Positions 8,470 through 16,962 of a DNA stretch of 39,224 bases are shown piece by piece. The notes under the pieces were generated by a model. The model saw only the letters and a program-made list of their open reading frames with translations. It was not told the DNA's origin and did not search any database. The position numbers and the translations under genes were made by a program. Every line of letters starts with the position of its first letter. The first letter of the stretch is position 1. The DNA lies in NCBI GenBank assembly GCA_022448485.1, contig JAKUUI010000015.1:1-39224 (forward strand), read 5' to 3'. The DNA is from SAR324 cluster bacterium (lineage in GTDB: Bacteria > SAR324 > NAC60-12).

Positions 8470-9957
8470 TTAGAGTGTTTTTCCCGGTAGTTCTTTGGAA
8501 GCAATATCCGGACTGATACGCCACGTGTACAGCGGTGAAAAAACATACATTGTGAGGTATGCAAGCGCGGCATGACCGAAATAGGGTGTGAAGGCGAAAC
8601 CGATGATAAGTGCCATGGTGAAAATTAAAAATTTTCGATTTCTGCTCATTAAACGACCGATATGCATATAGCGGATTGGAAAACTGATCATTAAGATTGC
8701 AGCAATTATCATCAAGACAAAACAAAATTGTGCCCAGAAAACAGTGTCCGAAGTATTTGATTGAAGCGCATTTCCGAGCATTATGTAAGGTGCTGCGACT
8801 AACAGGGCCGCACCTGGAACAGGGATACCCTTAAAAAACCCGGGTATGCTGTTTTGGTCCAGAATGAAGAAAATCAGGCGTGTTACACCCAATACCGTGT
8901 ACAGAATGGCAATCCAACCATAAGGGAGTGTCTGGATGGACTCATCTACAACTCGCCCCATCAGCATGTAAAAAATTATTGCTGGTGCGATGCAAAAACT
9001 GACGGTATCAGAAACGTCGTCAAGGACTCCCCCCAAAGTAATATTATATTTTTTGGGTTTAGCTGATGGGAGCGGAGTTGTGAGTCCCAATTTTCTCGCA
9101 ACGGCTCCGTCTATTTTGTCAAAAAAACCGGCACCTAGTAAAATCAGGTATGCTTCCTGAACTCGTTCTCGATAGGCAAATAGAATTGCTAAAATTCCCA
9201 TGAGCGCATTCATTACAGTCAGGGCATTTGGAAAGACGGCTAAAATGCGGCGACGTAAAACTTCATCGTCCAAACAAAGATCGTCGAGACAAGCGGTGCC
9301 GTATTTGCGGCAATATCCAGCTATTGAACCAAAATTGATGATAAGAAACAGAATCTCCAAAAAGAAAAGCTGCTGAATTGGAATTGCTCCAAGCCAACTC
9401 ATCCATGAATAAAGGGAAGAATCCGGACCCCCAGGTACGTAAAATGCGTGAATATAGAGCACAACTCCAACCGGAGCGGCGACCATTGTTCGGAGTCGAG
9501 TGACTTCTTTCATTTCTTCTTCTTCGCCCTTTCGGAGCGAAAAATTGCGCATGAAGTGTGCAAAATTATCCCGCATTAAGACTGTTACGCACAGGACAAA
9601 TACGAAGACAATATGCAGCATTTCCAAGCGAAAATCAGCACTTCCTGGTAAAGACTGGTAGCGCCACATCATACCCACTGCAACCATCGGAAAAACTATG
9701 GAGTAAACCACTTTGTCCATGATCCGGTCTGCTAAATGGGCTAGTTTAGCCTGCGGTCGAAAACGGGCTGCAAACCAGCCGTCCATCAAATCAAGGATCA
9801 TTGCGGTAAGCAGAAAAATCACACCGCTGTAGTAAACAAAGGGGCTATGGTCAAGCATTACCCCTATGGCGCAGACCATTCCTGCAAACACCATCGGGGG
9901 GCGCCCGTAGACAAGCAGGGCGGCAACATTAGTAGAAAGGAATTTAGGGGAGGACAC
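8470..9957 (-). CDS. Tandem CDP-alcohol phosphatidyltransferase (PssA-like)
   Basis: Integral membrane protein of 495 residues with many hydrophobic helices and two CDP-alcohol phosphatidyltransferase domains. The C-terminal domain keeps the whole signature D280-x2-D283-G284-x2-A287-R288 ... G309-x3-D313-x3-D317, with a roughly 12-residue insertion (about 291-306) in its middle. Its lead-in FPNALTVMN resembles phosphatidylserine synthase. The N-terminal domain has D56, D59-G60, D77 and D81, but the Arg and second Gly of the motif are shifted or replaced by Ala, so it may be degenerate or of different specificity. A role in making phosphatidylserine from CDP-diacylglycerol is inferred, supported loosely by psd at 17977. 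It could also use another alcohol. Confidence 0.8.
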   Translation of the reverse strand: MSSPKFLSTNVAALLVYGRPPMVFAGMVCAIGVMLDHSPFVYYSGVIFLLTAMILDLMDGWFAARFRPQAKLAHLADRIMDKVVYSIVFPMVAVGMMWRYQSLPGSADFRLEMLHIVFVFVLCVTVLMRDNFAHFMRNFSLRKGEEEEMKEVTRLRTMVAAPVGVVLYIHAFYVPGGPDSSLYSWMSWLGAIPIQQLFFLEILFLIINFGSIAGYCRKYGTACLDDLCLDDEVLRRRILAVFPNALTVMNALMGILAILFAYRERVQEAYLILLGAGFFDKIDGAVARKLGLTTPLPSAKPKKYNITLGGVLDDVSDTVSFCIAPAIIFYMLMGRVVDESIQTLPYGWIAILYTVLGVTRLIFFILDQNSIPGFFKGIPVPGAALLVAAPYIMLGNALQSNTSDTVFWAQFCFVLMIIAAILMISFPIRYMHIGRLMSRNRKFLIFTMALIIGFAFTPYFGHAALAYLTMYVFSPLYTWRISPDIASKELPGKTL

Positions 9958-10030
9958 GTTTGTTTATAAGAAAATAAAACTACTTCGTTTAGTACTTGTT
10001 ACTTCCGGTTTTCCGGTAACAGCAGTCATT

Positions 10031-11086
10031 CTAATACTCATTTAACCGATGTGCAACATTGAAGACATGAAGCAGAAGTGCTGCTCTGATATAAACTCCG
10101 TTTCGCAACTGCCTCCAGTACATGGCGCGCGGGTCTGCATCGACTTCAGAAGAAATTTCGTATCTCCTCGGCAAAGGATGTAAGATTATTGCCTTTGATT
10201 TCATCCGGCTCACATTTTCAGGTGTAAGGCTAAATTGTGAATAATCAATCAAGTTCGATTCTCCAGAGAGATCATACTCATCCTGAAGTCGTGTCATATA
10301 GACGCAATCCACAGCTGAAATAACGCTGTCTAAGTCATCAGTTTTACGAATTCTAATACCTCGTGAGCGCAAAATTTCTTCCAGATCTTCAGCAATCTGA
10401 AAAGACGATGGGGCAACAAAATCCATCTCGACATCTTTATATTGACTTAATAACATTACCGAGGAGCGTACGGCACGACCACGTAGAAGATCACCCACAA
10501 ACGCATATCGTTTTTTGCGGATTCCGCCGTTTTTTTGAAAGGAGCGGTGCATGGTATAAAGGTCTAGAAGTGCCTGAGTGGGGTGCTGATCCTTGCCGCT
10601 GCCTCCGTTAAAAATGGGAACACTGCGGCCAGTATTATCCAGCAAATACGCCATATATTCACAAAAACCCGGCTTTGGATCACGCATGATAATCAGATCA
10701 AAATAGCTGCTGAATACCCGAACGCCGTCTTCCTGGCTTTCCCCTTTATATTCGGATGACAATGATGGATCCCGTACTTCTCCAGTGTCCATTCCAACCA
10801 TCTGGCATGCAGTCAAAAAAGACAGAAAGGTTCGTGTGGAGGGTTGGGTAAAATAGAGCATTGCCTTTTTGTGACTCAACAGCGATTTCAAAAATTCGAT
10901 ACCGTTTGGCTTACGAGTCATTTCTTTAACATGATCCGCAATGTCGAATAATTCTTCCATCAACTGAACTGAAAACTGGTGAGAGAGCATCACATGCTGG
11001 AGATGTCCTGCTTTTTCATAATTTCCCATTCGTACTTCTGCTGGCTGGGAGAAGTACTCTTCGTAGGTCTTAAGTGAGTGTTCCAT
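10031..11086 (-). CDS. pyrB: Aspartate carbamoyltransferase, catalytic chain
   Basis: Condenses carbamoyl phosphate with aspartate in de novo pyrimidine synthesis (cytoplasm). The carbamoyl phosphate motif S83-T84-R85-T86 is present, HPTQALLDLYT at 168-178 is characteristic of ATCase rather than ornithine transcarbamylase, and HPLPR is at 303-307. The 351-residue length is slightly long because of about 30 extra N-terminal residues and small insertions. The 80s-loop substrate segment appears as SEYKGESQED (111-120). No pyrI, pyrC or carAB is adjacent, so it is separate from other pyrimidine genes. It lies downstream of the rplL terminator, where rpoB would normally be, and probably has its own promoter in 11087-11265. 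Confidence 0.92.
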   Translation of the reverse strand: MEHSLKTYEEYFSQPAEVRMGNYEKAGHLQHVMLSHQFSVQLMEELFDIADHVKEMTRKPNGIEFLKSLLSHKKAMLYFTQPSTRTFLSFLTACQMVGMDTGEVRDPSLSSEYKGESQEDGVRVFSSYFDLIIMRDPKPGFCEYMAYLLDNTGRSVPIFNGGSGKDQHPTQALLDLYTMHRSFQKNGGIRKKRYAFVGDLLRGRAVRSSVMLLSQYKDVEMDFVAPSSFQIAEDLEEILRSRGIRIRKTDDLDSVISAVDCVYMTRLQDEYDLSGESNLIDYSQFSLTPENVSRMKSKAIILHPLPRRYEISSEVDADPRAMYWRQLRNGVYIRAALLLHVFNVAHRLNEY

Positions 11087-11265
11087 GAGCGTGGAATTGC
11101 TAAAATGGTTTAAGAAAATAAGCCATACTCCAGCCTAAAATTCTATTCCGTAACAGTCCAGCGTGAAATAGTACGCAACATTATTTCTATTGTAATAAAA
11201 CCATGTTTTGAGGAGTATTAATTGGGAATTTTATGAAGGAGGGGAGAGGGTACAGTGACGGATTG

Positions 11266-11302
11266 CGCAAAAAACGGGTGCCGTGTCCCCGGAAGGACAC
11301 GG
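11266..11302 (-). terminator. Rho-independent terminator after rplL
   Basis: On the minus strand CCGTGTCC (from 11302) pairs perfectly with GGACACGG (ending at 11281), followed shortly by a TTTTTT run near 11274. It is a GC-rich stem just past the rplL stop and should end the ribosomal-protein transcript. Confidence 0.85.
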
Positions 11303-11317
11303 TGGTAATTAAAAAAA

Positions 11318-11701
11318 TTACTTGATTTCTGCGCTTGCTCCGGCTTCTTCAAGTTTCTTTTTGATTTCTTCTGCTTCTTCCTTGGAGACGCCTTCTTTAA
11401 CTGCTTTTGGGGCAGACTCAACCGCTTCCTTAGCTTCTTTGAGTCCCAATCCAGTGATTCCCCGGATTTCTTTAATGACGTTAATTTTCTTCTCACCAAA
11501 GCTGGTCAGAATTACGTCAAACTCAGTTTTTTCCTCTGTTGCGGCTTCTCCGCCCCCGCCGCCTGCAGCAGGTGTTGCTACTGCAGCTGCTGCTGCACTA
11601 ACACCAAATTTTTCTTCCATATCTTTCACCAGCTCAGACATTTCCAACACGGACATGTTAGCGATGAAGTCAATAACTTGGTCTTTTGTGATATCTGCCA
11701 T
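11318..11701 (-). CDS. rplL: 50S ribosomal protein L7/L12
   Basis: Acidic stalk protein that recruits translation GTPases to the ribosome. The 127-residue product has the N-terminal dimerisation helix ([13 protein letters not shown]..), an Ala/Gly-rich hinge at about 47-65, and the highly conserved globular domain ([20 protein letters not shown]...[12 protein letters not shown]). The start at 11701 was chosen over an in-frame ATG 36 bases upstream because MADI is the family N-terminus and GAGA lies just before it. It follows rplJ by about 70 bases, in the usual L10-L7/L12 order. Confidence 0.97.
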   Translation of the reverse strand: MADITKDQVIDFIANMSVLEMSELVKDMEEKFGVSAAAAAVATPAAGGGGGEAATEEKTEFDVILTSFGEKKINVIKEIRGITGLGLKEAKEAVESAPKAVKEGVSKEEAEEIKKKLEEAGASAEIK

Positions 11702-11770
11702 TTTATTTCTCAGATAAAAGTTAAAGTCACCCTCCATATTAGCCTGGAGGAATGTGAATAAACCGGTTTA

Positions 11771-12295
11771 TTATTTGCTATCCCGGATTGCAGCCAAAGT
11801 GCGAACAAATTTCACAGGAACTGCCTTAAGAATACGAACAAATTGAGTTGCTGGAGCCTGCATCAGGAACAGCATCTTCACGATGAGCTCTTCTCTTGAA
11901 GGTAATTTGGAAAGAGCTTCCACTTCACCTGTATTGAGGATGCTGGTTTTGCTGTCACCAACAAGGATTCCAGCAAGTATTTTCAAATTTTCGATTTCCT
12001 TAGTTGCTGCCGACAAAACTTTTGCCTGCTCAACAGGATCGCCGTCGCTATAAACAAGCGCACGGGTTTGTGTAAACTGATCTGCAAGTTCAGAAAACGG
12101 AGTGTCTTCGGCTGCAATACGTGCCAGCGAGTTCTTGATTACCTTCATTGTGGATGATGCATCATTCAACTTCTTACGAAGCTCCACTACTTGATTTGCT
12201 TCAATACCACGGTAGTCAACCAGTACTCCGGCCGACATATTATTAAAGATTGATCGAAGCTCGCTTACTTGAGCTTCTTTTTGGCTTCGTTCCAT
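11771..12295 (-). CDS. rplJ: 50S ribosomal protein L10
   Basis: Anchors the L7/L12 stalk dimers to 23S rRNA. The 174-residue length fits the family. The N-terminal rRNA-binding domain has the typical GVLVDYRGIEANQVVELRKKLN stretch split across residues 19-40, and the C-terminal helix carries the L7/L12 docking region. A good ribosome site (AGAAGG) precedes the ATG at 12295. It is preceded by an L10-leader structure, through which the L10-L12 complex normally represses its own synthesis. Confidence 0.96.
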   Translation of the reverse strand: MERSQKEAQVSELRSIFNNMSAGVLVDYRGIEANQVVELRKKLNDASSTMKVIKNSLARIAAEDTPFSELADQFTQTRALVYSDGDPVEQAKVLSAATKEIENLKILAGILVGDSKTSILNTGEVEALSKLPSREELIVKMLFLMQAPATQFVRILKAVPVKFVRTLAAIRDSK

Positions 12296-12438
12296 GGGCC
12301 CTTCTCTATTTATATTGAGTTAAAGTATTCAACTGCTTCAGTGTTATCTCACAGGAACGTTAAATTATGCAACTTTATAGAAAACAGGAAAAAACACTAT
12401 TTCTACGAACACCCAAGACTGTTATGATAAAAATTGTA

Positions 12439-12537
12439 TAAGACAGCGGAAGGAACACTGGAGCAAATTCCTGTGTTACTCGCGGAAGAGGTGTCTCGGC
12501 AGGGCGTGAATTAAGCCGTTTGGCCCCTACTGTCTTA
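12439..12537 (-). ncRNA. L10 ribosomal protein leader (autoregulatory mRNA element)
   Basis: Within the 277-base gap between rplA and rplJ the minus strand has TAAGACAG (12537-12530) closing on CTGTCTTA (12446-12439). Inside is the conserved GACAGTAGGGGC ... GCCCTGCCGAG element typical of L10 leaders, with GGGGC pairing to GCCCT. In known cases the L10(L12) complex binds this kink-turn-containing RNA. Identification is by eye from these motifs and the location. Confidence 0.8.
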
Positions 12538-12546
12538 GACAATCAA

Positions 12547-12563
12547 ACTAAAAAGTTTGTATT
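12547..12563 (-). terminator. Weak hairpin after rplA
   Basis: CAAACT-TTTT-AGTTTG forms a short AT-rich stem 10 bases past the rplA stop on the minus strand. Without a following T run it may be an RNA-processing or attenuation site between rplKA and rplJL rather than a terminator. Confidence 0.3.
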
Positions 12564-12572
12564 TTTTCTATA

Positions 12573-13262
12573 TTATGCTGTTTGTGGATCCACCTTCAGA
12601 CCGGGGCCCATGGTTGAGCTCAAACTAAAATTTCGCAAATATATTCCTTTTGATGAGGATGGTTTCATTCGTTTTACCGTGTCAATCAGAGCACTGACAT
12701 TTTCACAGAGTTTGTCCGCATCAAATGAAATTTTTCCAACTGAAGCATGCAGATTGCCTTGTTTGTCGGCGCGAAACTCCACTTGTCCTGCTTTGATATT
12801 CTTGATGATAGATTCAACTTCAAAAGTTACGGTACCGGTCTTTGGATTCGGCATTAGTCCACGTGGACCGAGAATTTTTCCAATCCTGCCAACTATAGCC
12901 ATCATGTCAGGCGTTGCAACTACACGGTCAAACTCAAGCCAGCCAGCCTTAATTTTTTTGGCATAATCCTCGCCTCCCACATGATCCGCACCTGCTTCTT
13001 GAGCTGCAGTTGCCTTTTCTCCTTTGGCAAAAACAAGCACGCGAACTTCCTTGCCCAGACCGTTTGGCATGGAACAGGTGCCGCGCACCATTTGTTCAGC
13101 TTTACGAGTGTCAACTCCAAGTCTCAAGGCGACATCAACGCTCTCATCAAATTTAGTTGCTTTGATTTCCTTAAGCAAATTTACAGCTTCAGACAGTGCA
13201 TATAATTTTTCCGACTCTACTTTTTCTTGAATAACTTTTGCTCGTTTGCTTTGTTTAGTCAT
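12573..13262 (-). CDS. rplA: 50S ribosomal protein L1
   Basis: Forms the mobile L1 stalk that helps deacylated tRNA leave the ribosome and can repress its own operon. The 229 residues cover the whole family, with the signature region [21 protein letters not shown] spanning about 125-146. Its ATG overlaps the rplK stop by 4 bases (ATGA), indicating translational coupling. Confidence 0.97.
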   Translation of the reverse strand: MTKQSKRAKVIQEKVESEKLYALSEAVNLLKEIKATKFDESVDVALRLGVDTRKAEQMVRGTCSMPNGLGKEVRVLVFAKGEKATAAQEAGADHVGGEDYAKKIKAGWLEFDRVVATPDMMAIVGRIGKILGPRGLMPNPKTGTVTFEVESIIKNIKAGQVEFRADKQGNLHASVGKISFDADKLCENVSALIDTVKRMKPSSSKGIYLRNFSLSSTMGPGLKVDPQTA

Positions 13263-13684
13263 AATTCCTCAGTCAATACGCCCATGCTCCGGGCAGTTCC
13301 AGCCACTGATTTCATGGCCTTTTCCATGTTGTAACAATTCAAGTCTGGCATCTTCTGCTTGGCAATATCCTCTATCTGCGCCCTGTTCAGAGCCCCAACT
13401 TTAACCGTATTAGGAGTAGCCGAGCCTTTGTTAAGTTTAAGAGCTTTTTTGATCAATACTGGAGCAGGAGGAGTCTTGGTAATAAAGGTGAATGATCGAT
13501 CATTGAAAACAGTGATCACAACTGGAATAATGGTATCCTGTCCTTGAGTTTGAGCATTGAAGGCCTTGCAGAAATCCATGATATTTACACCATGCTGACC
13601 CAATGCGGGACCTATAGGTGGTGACGGATTCGCTTTACCTGCAGGAATCTGAAGTTTGATAAAAGAAGAAATTTCCTTTGCCAT
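13259..13684 (-). CDS. rplK: 50S ribosomal protein L11
   Basis: Binds the GTPase-associated centre of 23S rRNA. The 141-residue length and sequence are canonical: [20 protein letters not shown] at the N-terminus, the Pro-rich linker [13 protein letters not shown], and a C-terminal rRNA-binding domain ending in ARSMGV. It starts 11 bases after nusG and overlaps rplA by 4 bases. Confidence 0.98.
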   Translation of the reverse strand: MAKEISSFIKLQIPAGKANPSPPIGPALGQHGVNIMDFCKAFNAQTQGQDTIIPVVITVFNDRSFTFITKTPPAPVLIKKALKLNKGSATPNTVKVGALNRAQIEDIAKQKMPDLNCYNMEKAMKSVAGTARSMGVLTEEL

Positions 13685-13695
13685 AATTATTTGTC

Positions 13696-14652
13696 TTATT
13701 CTACTGTGTGTTTTACATTATCGAACTCAACCTCTACCGGGGTGGGGCGGCCAAAGATACTAACCAATACCTTTAATTTTCTGCGTTCGAGATTAACCTC
13801 ATCGATGATGCCACTGAAATTGCCGAATGAGCCTTCTGTGATTGTTACCTGCTGCCCAACTGTGAATTCATCTTCAGTTGCTTTTTGCTGGAAACCTTCA
13901 TCGACTTGGGAACGAATTTCTTCAAGCTCCCTCTCATCTAAGGGCAGCGGATCTTTTTGAGTTCCGCCAATAAATCCGGAAACACGGTTGACATCCATCA
14001 AAAGGTGCCACAATTCTGGCGTCAGTTCCATGCGAATCATGACATATCCAGGAAAATATTTTTGGTTTACTTTCCTTTTTTTCCCTTCTTTGGTACGAAT
14101 GATATCCTCAGAAGGAATAAAAATTTCGTCTACCAGATGTTCTATGCCTTTAATTCTTAATTTTTCATTAATCGTCTGTTCAACTTTTCCTTCGTAACCT
14201 GCATATGCCTGAAGTATGTACCATTTGGCATTTGGATTTTGCGGCTTTGCAGGCTCTTGCGGTTCCGTTTCTTCTGATAGATTCTTCGTATTCACGGGAT
14301 TTTCTTCAGTAGTAACTTTCTCTGCTTTCTGAAAATTATCTTGCTCTTTAGCTAGTGCATCAGTAACCCCAGCAGCCTTTTCTTCCTGTTCCACCAAAGT
14401 GCTCTCCTCTACCCACTCAGCCGGGTTTTCTACGGCAGCAACTTCTTCTGTTTCCTGGTCATTTTCTAGCGCTCCAATATCTGCATCAGTTTTTACCGGA
14501 ACTTTTTCTAGCGTTTCAACATCCGCACCAGTTACTTCCGTAAGATTACCTTCAGGAGACTCCAAAGTGGCTTCCTGTGCTACTGCAGTTTCTTCCTGCT
14601 CTTCCAATACCATATCTGTTCCAGTTTGTTCTTCCACTATTTTATCCGGCAA
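13696..14652 (-). CDS. nusG: Transcription elongation/antitermination factor NusG with acidic N-terminal extension
   Basis: NusG binds RNA polymerase and links it to Rho or ribosomal protein S10. The normal NusG fold occupies residues 143-318: the NGN domain starts at [12 protein letters not shown], contains the PGYVMIRM segment, and ends near 240; the KOW domain is at about 262-318 ([17 protein letters not shown]). Residues 1-140 are a Glu/Thr/Val-rich, strongly acidic and probably disordered extension absent from ordinary 175-190-residue NusG. The frame opens with TTG at 14652, overlapping secE by 11 bases. GTG at 14637 or ATG at 14613 (residue 14, with GGAACAG upstream) are alternatives, and all keep at least 125 extra residues. 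Confidence 0.93.
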   Translation of the reverse strand: MPDKIVEEQTGTDMVLEEQEETAVAQEATLESPEGNLTEVTGADVETLEKVPVKTDADIGALENDQETEEVAAVENPAEWVEESTLVEQEEKAAGVTDALAKEQDNFQKAEKVTTEENPVNTKNLSEETEPQEPAKPQNPNAKWYILQAYAGYEGKVEQTINEKLRIKGIEHLVDEIFIPSEDIIRTKEGKKRKVNQKYFPGYVMIRMELTPELWHLLMDVNRVSGFIGGTQKDPLPLDERELEEIRSQVDEGFQQKATEDEFTVGQQVTITEGSFGNFSGIIDEVNLERRKLKVLVSIFGRPTPVEVEFDNVKHTVE

Positions 14653-14830
14653 TGATCATTTGCATGATGTCTGAAAGTCCTAAATCTGCGATTCCTAAAT
14701 AGAGAGCCACAGCCAAAGAGACGCACACAACCACTGATGTAGACTTTATTGTAGCTTCTCGTGTCGGCCACTGCACTCGCTTAAATTCTGCAATGACATC
14801 TTTAAAAAACTGCCGAATTCTCTTGATCAT
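14642..14830 (-). CDS. secE: Preprotein translocase subunit SecE
   Basis: Essential small clamp subunit of the SecYEG channel in the inner membrane. The 62 residues show the short single-TM form: an amphipathic helix with the conserved FKRVQWPTREAT (16-27), then one membrane segment at about 31-50. Position directly before nusG and after tRNA-Trp confirms the call. The end overlaps the nusG start by 11 bases. Confidence 0.96.
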   Translation of the reverse strand: MIKRIRQFFKDVIAEFKRVQWPTREATIKSTSVVVCVSLAVALYLGIADLGLSDIMQMIIAG

Positions 14831-14927
14831 AATCAGGTTTCCGGATGAATCAAAAACATCCTAAAATTGTCTCTTTTTGCTGCTATGCAAACTCAGCGCT
14901 TAGCCATAATGCAGACGATTATAACTT

Positions 14928-15003
14928 TGGCAGGGCAGACAGGGGTCGAACCTGCGACCTTCGGTTTTGGAGACCGATGCTCTACCAACTGAGCTACTGC
15001 CCT
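14928..15003 (-). tRNA. tRNA-Trp (anticodon CCA)
   Basis: Minus-strand cloverleaf with acceptor AGGGCAG/CTGCCCT, D-arm AGCTCAGTTGGTAGAGC, anticodon loop CTCCAAA giving CCA, T-arm containing GGTTCGACC, and an encoded 3' CCA. It lies between rpmG and secE, a common bacterial position. Confidence 0.97.
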
Positions 15004-15034
15004 ATCGGGACGTAAAATAAATCCAGGAAACGAA

Positions 15035-15184
15035 TTATTTCGTTTCCTTGTGTAATGTATGTTTACGATCCCACCTGCAGTATTTACGTACCTCCATACG
15101 CTCTGTTTTTAATTTCTTGTTGCGGGAAGTTGTATAATTTCTCCGCTTGCATTCGGTACACTCTAAGTGGATCGTATCTCTCAT
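15035..15184 (-). CDS. rpmG: 50S ribosomal protein L33
   Basis: 49-residue protein starting [12 protein letters not shown] and ending KHTLHKETK, clearly L33 of the large subunit. Zinc-type L33 normally has two Cys pairs. Here the first pair is intact (C9, C12) but the second is C36 with D39 where Cys is expected (YCRWD), so zinc binding may be altered. The gene is flanked by tRNA-Thr(GGT) and tRNA-Trp and is presumably cut from one tRNA/mRNA transcript. tuf, which often precedes it in this cluster, is absent. Confidence 0.95.
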   Translation of the reverse strand: MRDTIHLECTECKRRNYTTSRNKKLKTERMEVRKYCRWDRKHTLHKETK

Positions 15185-15215
15185 GATTTCGTTACTTACA
15201 AACTGCTAAAAAAAT

Positions 15216-15290
15216 TGGAGCCTGAGAGCAGGATTGAACTGCCGACCTCTTCCTTACCAAGGAAACGCTCTACCACTGAGCTACCCAGGC
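15216..15290 (-). tRNA. tRNA-Thr (anticodon GGT)
   Basis: Minus-strand cloverleaf with acceptor GCCTGGG/CTCAGGC, anticodon stem TTTCC/GGAAG with loop TTGGTAA giving GGT, T-arm with GTTCAATCC, and an encoded CCA end. Confidence 0.96.
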
Positions 15291-15324
15291 TTAAAACTCA
15301 CACCGTTATAAGCTTTTGAAGCCG

Positions 15325-15409
15325 TGGTGGGGAGAGAAGGATTCGAACCTTCGAAGGCGTAGCCGTCAGATTTACAGTCTGATCCCGTTGACCGCTTGGG
15401 TATCTCCCC
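15325..15409 (-). tRNA. tRNA-Tyr (anticodon GTA)
   Basis: Class II tRNA on the minus strand with acceptor GGGGAGA/TCTCCCC, anticodon stem-loop CAGACTGTAAATCTG giving GTA, a long variable arm, T-arm GGTTCGAATCC and encoded CCA. Confidence 0.97.
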
Positions 15410-15413
15410 ATGC

Positions 15414-15489
15414 TGGAGCTGGCAATAGGACTTGAACCTACAACCTGCTGATTACAAATCAGCTGCTCTACCAGTTGAGCTATGCCAGC
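15414..15489 (-). tRNA. tRNA-Thr (anticodon TGT)
   Basis: Minus-strand cloverleaf with acceptor GCTGGCA/TGCCAGC, anticodon stem GCTGA/TCAGC with loop TTTGTAA giving TGT, T-arm with GGTTCAAGTCC and encoded CCA. It is the first gene of the tRNA/translation transcript. Confidence 0.96.
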
Positions 15490-15505
15490 ATGAGTCAAAC
15501 ATTTG

Positions 15506-15534
15506 ATTCTCTATTGTTACTTTAATTATGTCAA
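15506..15534 (-). promoter_or_regulatory. Candidate promoter of the tRNA-rpmG-secE-nusG-ribosomal protein cluster
   Basis: A perfect -35 TTGACA (15534-15529) is followed after 17 bases by GAGAAT (15511-15506), or after 15 bases by TAGAGA, which would start RNA just before tRNA-Thr at 15489. The -35 is strong; the -10 is a weak match. Confidence 0.5.
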
Positions 15535-15619
15535 TAGAAAACGTAATTTATCTGTTTTTTACTGCTCCTACAATGCAGACAAAATGTTATATTGGCACCG
15601 AACAAAATGAGCAGCACAA

Positions 15620-16906
15620 TTATGCAGCGGCCAAGGAGACTTCAGAAGAAACAGATGTTTTAAGGTCCGGAAGTTTGATCGTGTGATCTTTGCTGAACTG
15701 ATAATCCCGGAAAACTTCTTCAGCACGAAGTAACTGATATTTCCCGTTTTCAAGTTTGTGAGTAGTATCTTTTAGACGGTAGACATTATGTCCGCATGTC
15801 CAAATTCTGAATTTCCGGAATTGTGTACAGAGGCACGTTTTATCCAGAACAGATATTTTACCCTCATTTTTCTCAAGTTCGCGATTGTAGGCATCGACGT
15901 ACTGACAGTGTCCACTGTTGTCTAAAATATAACCGAAAGCTTCGCAATTTGGCCGGATACCATCAGCAATTCCAGGAGATTGACTAAGCATTCGCATTGG
16001 GTAACCAGTCGGTGAAATGGTATTGACAATAATATCTTCCTCAACTGCTTCTAAGTAGTGATGCTTTGTTTTTTCAGGTAATCCACACTCATTTGTAACT
16101 GTAAAGCGTGTAGCTACCTGAACAGCGGAAGCCCCGGATTCCAGGAATTCAACAGCATCAGTTCCTGTGAAAACTCCGCCAGCAGGAATAACAGGGATAT
16201 CCAACTCGTTTTCACTCAAGAAATTCAGAACATCCTGAACTATTGTTTTAAGATCATATTCTTGCCAGTCATCTACACCGAAGCCAAGATGTCCTCCTGC
16301 TAAAGGTCCTTCAACCGTTATATAGTCGGGAAGTCTCTTAAATTTTGCTGCTCGCTTGAGAAAGGGGCGCAGAGCACGCGCAGAAGATACAATGACTCCA
16401 ACGAGTACATCTCGAAATCGAGGATGTTCCTTCATAAGTTCTATCGAGCCTAAATGCAGACCTGCACTTAGGGTGATCCCGTCAATACCTGCATCCATTG
16501 CTGCGAGTAAACGAGCCTGTAGTGTGTCACGTGAGCTGTTCATGGTCAGCTTTTCCATGCAGTTTATGAAAATGACACCGTCCCCTTTTTTTGCATCCAT
16601 AGTACGTCCAACAAAAAGTCTCTGGGCTTCGGCCAGTCGTTCCAAGTCAAATTGCACGACAGATTTATCTATGCTGCCTATATTGAATTTATATTTTTTT
16701 TGTTTCTCCTGCACATAATTTGTCTGAAAACGCCTGTCTGAAACTGTGGGAACCATGGCATCAGAAATGTGCCCAATTCCACCCAAACGGGCGGCCTCTA
16801 AAGCAAGTTCAGCTGTAGAAATGTCAACACCCATTCCACCGACAAAAATGGGTACATATTCCTCTCCTCCGAGCTTTAATCGAAAATCATCTACTGCTTT
16901 GCTCAT
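15620..16906 (-). CDS. Nitronate monooxygenase/FabK-like FMN flavoprotein
   Basis: 428-residue protein of the 2-nitropropane dioxygenase/FabK superfamily, a TIM-barrel fold using FMN. Visible are the N-terminal GGMGVDIS, the GGHLGFG flavin-site motif at about 205-211, and IPAGGVFTG plus GASAVQVATRF, the phosphate-binding end of the barrel. The C-terminal 110 residues are unusual, with several Cys (PNCEAFG, GHCQYV, KTCLCTQ, WTCGH) that could bind metal. A good ribosome site (AAGGATGAAAG) precedes the start. It follows fabI by 56 bases, suggesting a lipid-related role, but the substrate is unknown. A second enoyl-ACP reductase or a nitronate-detoxifying enzyme are both possible. Confidence 0.8.
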   Translation of the reverse strand: MSKAVDDFRLKLGGEEYVPIFVGGMGVDISTAELALEAARLGGIGHISDAMVPTVSDRRFQTNYVQEKQKKYKFNIGSIDKSVVQFDLERLAEAQRLFVGRTMDAKKGDGVIFINCMEKLTMNSSRDTLQARLLAAMDAGIDGITLSAGLHLGSIELMKEHPRFRDVLVGVIVSSARALRPFLKRAAKFKRLPDYITVEGPLAGGHLGFGVDDWQEYDLKTIVQDVLNFLSENELDIPVIPAGGVFTGTDAVEFLESGASAVQVATRFTVTNECGLPEKTKHHYLEAVEEDIIVNTISPTGYPMRMLSQSPGIADGIRPNCEAFGYILDNSGHCQYVDAYNRELEKNEGKISVLDKTCLCTQFRKFRIWTCGHNVYRLKDTTHKLENGKYQLLRAEEVFRDYQFSKDHTIKLPDLKTSVSSEVSLAAA

Positions 16907-16962
16907 CTTTCATCCTTTTTTTACTGTTTGGCAATCAATATAATTGCCTGGGGTTGGAAAAT

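Noticed and set aside
11218-11499. Minus-strand 93-residue open frame rich in Lys at the end of rplL
   Set aside because: Out-of-frame reading of the rplL coding sequence and its terminator.
11322-11717. 131-residue plus-strand frame opposite rplL
   Set aside because: Antisense shadow created by the Ala/Glu-rich rplL codons.
15298-15498. Minus-strand 66-residue open frame (GIAQLVEQLICNQQVV...)
   Set aside because: It is read straight through tRNA-Thr(TGT) and tRNA-Tyr. This peptide type is a known false gene produced by translating tRNA sequence.
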